A program made the position numbers and the translations under genes. A model generated the notes under the pieces. The model was not told the origin of the DNA, made no database searches, and was given only the letters and a program-made list of their open reading frames with translations. A stretch of 64,000 bases of DNA from Leucaena leucocephala (lineage: Eukaryota; Streptophyta; Magnoliopsida; Fabales; Fabaceae). Each line of letters opens with the position of its first letter. Position 1 is the first letter of the stretch. The stretch is taken from contig CM073560.1 in the NCBI GenBank assembly GCA_037074615.1, positions 7,819,501 to 7,883,500 of the forward strand. Direction: 5' to 3'. Shown here piece after piece: positions 59,109 through 64,000 of this stretch.

Positions 59109-61764
59109 TGTAACATCCCGATTTTTAGTCTAGGGGAACTGGGAAGTAGTCTGATATGGGCAGGCTGCTAAACCTGTAGTCCCAGGGTAGTAATCTGATA
59201 TGGGCGGATCACTTACCTATTTTTTGTAGGAATCCGAAGGATGAGCTAAGTCCTTCAGGATTTAAAGATGAGTTAAGTCTTTAACCTACAGAATCGGGAC
59301 AGTTCACCTAGGTTCAAAATGAGGAATGTGAGGAATATCCTAAGTCTTAAGCCTAGAAATTCTGCAAATAAGCGAAACTCCGGGGACTTATATGTAAATA
59401 GTGAAAGTCCTTAGGGATATAATGGTCATTTGTGCAGAGAAAGGGATTAAATTGCAAAAGAAAGAAAATGAAGGGGCTTAAGTGCAATTATGGAAAGTAT
59501 AAAGCCAAAAAGGAAAAGTAGACAAAAAGGTGGGGTCCTTAAGTGTAATTTTAGCTAAATAAAAAGGGACTTAATTGAAAAGAAGAAAAGTTCCTTGGGG
59601 CTAAAGTGTAATTAAAGAAAGTCAGGATGGAAGTGGTTTGGACTGTCCGAAAATATTTTAGTCCCAGATTTTTCCGGTAGAGAGAGCAAGTGACGCTCGG
59701 TAATCTGGCTTGATATAAGAATTTTTGAAGACTCCAAATAGCCAGAAATTGACTGATCGTCCAAAAGTTATAAAAATTTATACCGGATATCCTAGATTTC
59801 AGATCTAGGTGAGAAAATACAGGACGATGCATCCTTATGGGGCGGATGTCAGAAAACTGACAGAATACCGATAGGAGGCCTGTAGAAAAAGTTATTCAGA
59901 AATCGGAAAATCCAGACGGGAGTGTGAGGCCTCCGGGTATCCGATAGGGAGATTTATCGGTATTCAAAAAGGGACTGAATGAGTTCAGATAACCTCAGTC
60001 AGATGACTGTTATGACTCACAGGGATGCCTGAACACCGCAGGCCAGTATATCGGACAGAAGGAGGCGGTGTCCGGATATGTGTATAAACGATGAATAATA
60101 GATAAAATATTCAATAAGCATTGACAAGGGAGGATTCCTCGTAATACGTGCCATGAAGGTAATGGACCCTGAGAGGCCCAACAATGGCGCCAATAAAGGC
60201 CCAGTAAGACCCTTGGACTGATAGGTGGGCCAGTGTCCGGCAGAACCCCGGAAAAGTGCGAAATTACGAAAATGCCCCTGTGTTGTACAAAAGGGTAACA
60301 GATGAATGAAGGGCATTTTGGTCAATCTGGACAGGCCCAGAAGCCAAGGTACATGCAGATAAAGTTACTTAGAGTCAGTATATGCCCTGACAGAGTACAG
60401 AAGGGTGTAAAATGACGATTTTACCCTTAGGGTTAAAATAGTGCAAGAAAGGGCACCCAGGGGTATTTTGGTAATTTGCCGAGGGATGTTTCTTGGAAAT
60501 CGAGCCATCAGAGTACTTGAGCTTGATCAGGATCCAAGATAACATTCCCAGAGACAAAAAACGTAGCCCAACATATATGTGAGAAAAAGTGGCATTAAAA
60601 TACTATTTTAATGCTGTTTCCATAAAGTAAAGTTACTCGGTCGGCACGATAACCGAGGAGGTGATCATATAGAGTCCTGGACTTATCTGGATAGCATTGG
60701 AAGGCGTGAAAGGTCCCTTCCAGATGCCACATGGCGTCATCTTAGAGGGAGAAGAAAAGTTAAGGACATGTGACACAATCTTAGTCGGTGAGTCCAGTTT
60801 GTGGGAAATCGGGCCGGACCGGTACTGGATTGGACTGGAGCTGCTGAGTCAGCTGATGAGGTATCCAAGAAGCTTGCAATTTCGCCATGTGAGAAATGTG
60901 CATGATGAGGTGTCCCATGTGGTGGCTTTGAGATGATGTCATGCATGATGCAGTAAAAGGAATAAAGAAAAATAGGAAATTCCGGAAAAACCAGGACCAC
61001 AGGATCAGATGGCTTCAAAATTACAAGAATGCCATTGACCAAAACTATAAATACCCCCTCCCCCTCCCATTTCATGCATCCCACGGCCAAGAGCAAGATT
61101 AGAGAGAGAAGGAAGTTCTTGAGAGAGAAAGTGAGAGAAAGAAAGAAGAAAGGAAGTTCTGGTGAAGTTGGAAGCAGTAGAGAAGTTCTGAAGTTCTGCT
61201 TTTGAGGTAGTAACTAATCCTAGCTTTTATGTAATGGCTTTGTGATTTGTTGTGCTATTGTTTGGTTGGATTGTTGTCTTATATGTTATGCTTGAAGCTC
61301 TATTACAATGCTATGATCATATGTTATTGAATATGGAAGCACGCATCATACTTATCTGTACACAATCACAAGCAAGCACAGTCACTCTGCATTACATATA
61401 TTGTTATGATTATTACTACTGAGATTCCCCCGAATCTCATTCCCTATATATAACCCATTACAGGGAGGTTATGTCGAAGTAGATTTTGAGAATTCGAAGA
61501 GACGCCGTTATGCTGCCGAAGTTAAGACTGAACATCAGTATATGATAAGTATTGTGTACGTATGCGCTGTCTAAGGAGGCTGAAAGTAAGTGGACCAAGC
61601 CGGTTCATCCAGTCTTTCCTGGGTACTATGTAGAATGGTAGTTCTCATGAGGGAATTACCGAATCAGTACGGTTCAGTTCTTTCTACAGATGAAGCCTAG
61701 CGGTTATGCTGCCGAAATTTGGGCAGAAAAAGATGTAATAGAAATATGAGAATTTTGTGTATGA
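59109..61764 (+). repeat. LTR (family B/G mosaic), left part, nested in the previous LTR
   Basis: Starts TGTAACATCCCG. A short family B start is followed by family G-like U3. TATAAATA at 61046-61053, candidate intron 61207-61463. It is interrupted at 61765 (left flank TATGA). Confidence 0.75.
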
Positions 61765-63769
61765 TGTAATATCCTTAATTTTCTGTACTGGTTCCTATGT
61801 ACAGAATAAACGGAATATATGAGCTCTGTTTCAGGAAAAAGATGTGGTCCTTTATGTAAAGAAAATGATTAAATTGCAAAAGAAAGGAAAAGAAAGGACT
61901 TAAATGCAAATATAGAAAGTTTAAGGTAAGGAAGGAAAGGTAGATAAAAATGTGGGGTCTTAAAGTGTAATTTTAGCCAAATTAAGGGACTTAATTATAA
62001 AGAAGGAAAAGTTCCCTGGGGCTAAAGTATAATTAAAGAAAATAGGCCAGAAGTGGTTTGCACCGCCCGACAGCATTTCAGTCCCAGATTCTACCCGAAG
62101 GTAGGGTAGGTGACGCCGGGTAACCAAGCCTAATACCGGAATTTTTGAAGACTCCAGATAGCCAGAAATGGACTGATCGTCTGAAAGTTATAAAAATTTA
62201 TACCGAATACCCTAGATTTCAGATATAAGTGGGAAAATACAGGATGATGCCCCCTTATGGGACGAAGGTCAGGAAACTGACAGAATACCGATAGGAGGTC
62301 TGTAGGAAAAGTTATCTGCAAATTAGAAAATCCAGACGGGAGTGTGAGGCCTCCGGGGATACGGGTTGGAGATTTATCGGTATTTTTAAAGGGGCTAAAT
62401 GCGATCGAATGACTTCGGTCAGATGACCGTTATAACCCCCAAGGATGCCTGAACACAGTAGGACACTGTATCTGGGAAAAAGAGCCGGTGTCCGAAAAAG
62501 GTGTATAATCGGTAAATAATAGTTAAAATATTCAATGAATTGTGTTAAAGGAAAATTTCTCGTAATGCGTGCCATACAGGTAATGGACCCAGGAAGCCCA
62601 AAAATGGCGCCATTAGAGGCCCAATAAGACTCTTAGACTGATAGGTGGGCCAGTGTCCAACAGAACCCCGGAAAAGTACGAAATTACGAAAATGCCCCTA
62701 TGTTGTACAAAAAGGGCAGCAGATGAATAAAGGGTATTCTGGTCATTTTGGACAGACCCAAAGGTCAAGACATGTCTAAATAAGGTTGACTAGAGCCAGT
62801 ATAAGCTTTGACCGGGTCCAGAAAGGTGTGAAATGACGATTTTGCCCTTAGGGTTAAAATAGGACAAGATAGGGCACCAAGGGCATTTTGGTCATTTCGC
62901 AGGGGATCTGTAATTGAGTCTGGACCCAGTATTAAAAAGTTAATGATATAAAGGGTCTAGATACTAAATGTGAGGTCAGTAGACATAAAAAGGATCTTCA
63001 GAAACATCAGATGCAGAAAACAGCACGCTTTTCGAGGCGATGGACCGGGCCGGTGCCGGATTGGACCGGAAAGCTTCCAGAACCTCCAAATTTCGTCACA
63101 TGAAGAATATGGGTGATGAAGTGTCCTATGAGGTGTCCCATGAGGTGTCCAGGGTGATGCAGTAAAAGAGAATTAAAGAAAATAGGAAATTCCAGGAAAA
63201 ACCAGGACCACAGGATCATAAGTCTTCCTAATTACAAGATTGCCATTGCTCAACACTATAAATACCCCCCCTTACTCCTTCATTTCGGTGCAAGCAAGAA
63301 AGAGAGGAAGAAAGAAGTTCTTGAGAGAGAAAGTGAGAGAAAGAAAGAAGTAAGGAAGTTCTGGTGAAGTTGGAAGTAGTAGAGAGGTTCTGAAGCTCTG
63401 CTTTTGAGGTAACAACTAATCCTAGCTCTTATGTAATGTCTTTGTGATGTGTTGTCTTGTTTGGTTGATTGTTGTCCTATATGTTATGCTTGAAGCTCTA
63501 TTCCAATGCTATGATCATATGTTATTGAATATGGAAGCATGCAGCATACTTATCTGTACACAGTCACAAGCAAGCACCGTCACTCTGCATTACATATTTT
63601 GTTATGATTATTGTTACTGGGATTCTTTTGAATCTCATTCCCAAACATAACATTACAGGGGAGGTTCTGTCAAAATAAAATTTGGAAATCTTAAGAGACG
63701 CCGGTAGGCTGCCGAAATTCCGGCAACGAAAACGGAACAAAGAAAGGAACTGATACGTACTGTGTACGT
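61765..63769 (+). repeat. LTR (family C), left part, nested in the previous LTR
   Basis: Starts TGTAATATCC. Nearly identical to 39766-41780 except near 63070-63150, where the sequence differs. TATAAATA at 63257-63264. It is cut at 63770 by a copia LTR, exactly at the end of the TACGTAC-TGT-GTACGT palindrome. Confidence 0.85.
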
Positions 63770-64000
63770 TGTTAGAAATCGTGCCCTAGGGGCCAATCAT
63801 TGTCTTATGAACATTATTGATTTATGAATTTATTAATTGAGTTATCATATTATTTGCATGTTTACTATGATGACCATCCTTGGATAATTCATGATATTAT
63901 CCTAAATGTCCCTGGTCGATCATCTATGTGGGAGCACAGATGAAATAAGACCAGTATGATTTTGAAGATGTATAGAGATATAAATCAAAGTCATAAGCAC
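63770..64000 (+). repeat. Start of a second Angela/BARE-like copia LTR
   Basis: TGTTAGAAATCGTGCCCTAG onwards is homologous to the minus-strand start of the copia LTR at 50051 and 39271, here on the plus strand. It carries about 35 extra bp near 63802-63837. Only the first 231 bp lie in the window. The adjacent TACGT should be the target duplication. Confidence 0.85.

Overview
The window is plant nuclear DNA, almost certainly from a eudicot. It is intergenic heterochromatin built from nested LTR retrotransposons. I found no host gene, tRNA, rRNA or CRISPR array. The evidence is repeated LTR termini (TG...CA), tRNA-iMet-type primer sites (TGGTATCAGAGC), polypurine tracts, short target-site duplications (TSDs), and decayed gag and pol remnants of Ty3/gypsy and Ty1/copia type.

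Layout. 1-7655: right part of a large non-autonomous Ty3/gypsy-like element (family G, 3.6 kb LTRs, gag remnants, no pol). 7656-9593: an old reverse LTR relic. 9594-15086: a decayed Sirevirus-like copia element (LTR, primer site, gag relic) carrying a solo LTR at 12799-14756 (TSD AAATT). 15087-30569: a solo family G LTR split by a full-length family G element (17221-29059). 30570-51702: a decayed Athila-type gypsy element, cut by a solo LTR (32102-35056) and by a 12.6 kb Angela/BARE-like copia element on the minus strand (37424-50051, TSD ATAAC). Two further LTRs sit inside that copia element's pol (39766-42602, TSD TAACC; 42785-43667, TSD GCGTA). 51703-64000: another gypsy-like element (5' LTR, primer site, internal region) holding a reverse solo LTR (54363-57519, TSD CTAGA). 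It is followed by a chain of LTRs, each opened by the next, at 57561, 59109, 61765 and 63770. The ends of that chain lie beyond the window.

The most unusual signal is not protein coding. First, an 8-bp palindrome, GTCGCGAC, with its C-to-T / G-to-A decay products, recurs in arrays in at least four unrelated element types: family G internal regions, the 51703 element, the Athila-like element and the copia LTR. Core-to-core spacing falls almost only at about 22 or 28-31 bp. Second, family G elements carry a run of small stem-loops with a nearly constant 7-nt loop (G/A)CAGTTA and stems that change on both sides together. Third, the G/B/D-type LTRs share a stem-loop (GAGATT-type stem) with interchangeable loops, about 20-30 nt before a conserved CAG that looks like a splice acceptor. 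These may be RNA- or DNA-level signals of the retroelements.

All lengths, spacings and TSDs were read by eye. Family assignments rest on remembered family features, not on a search.
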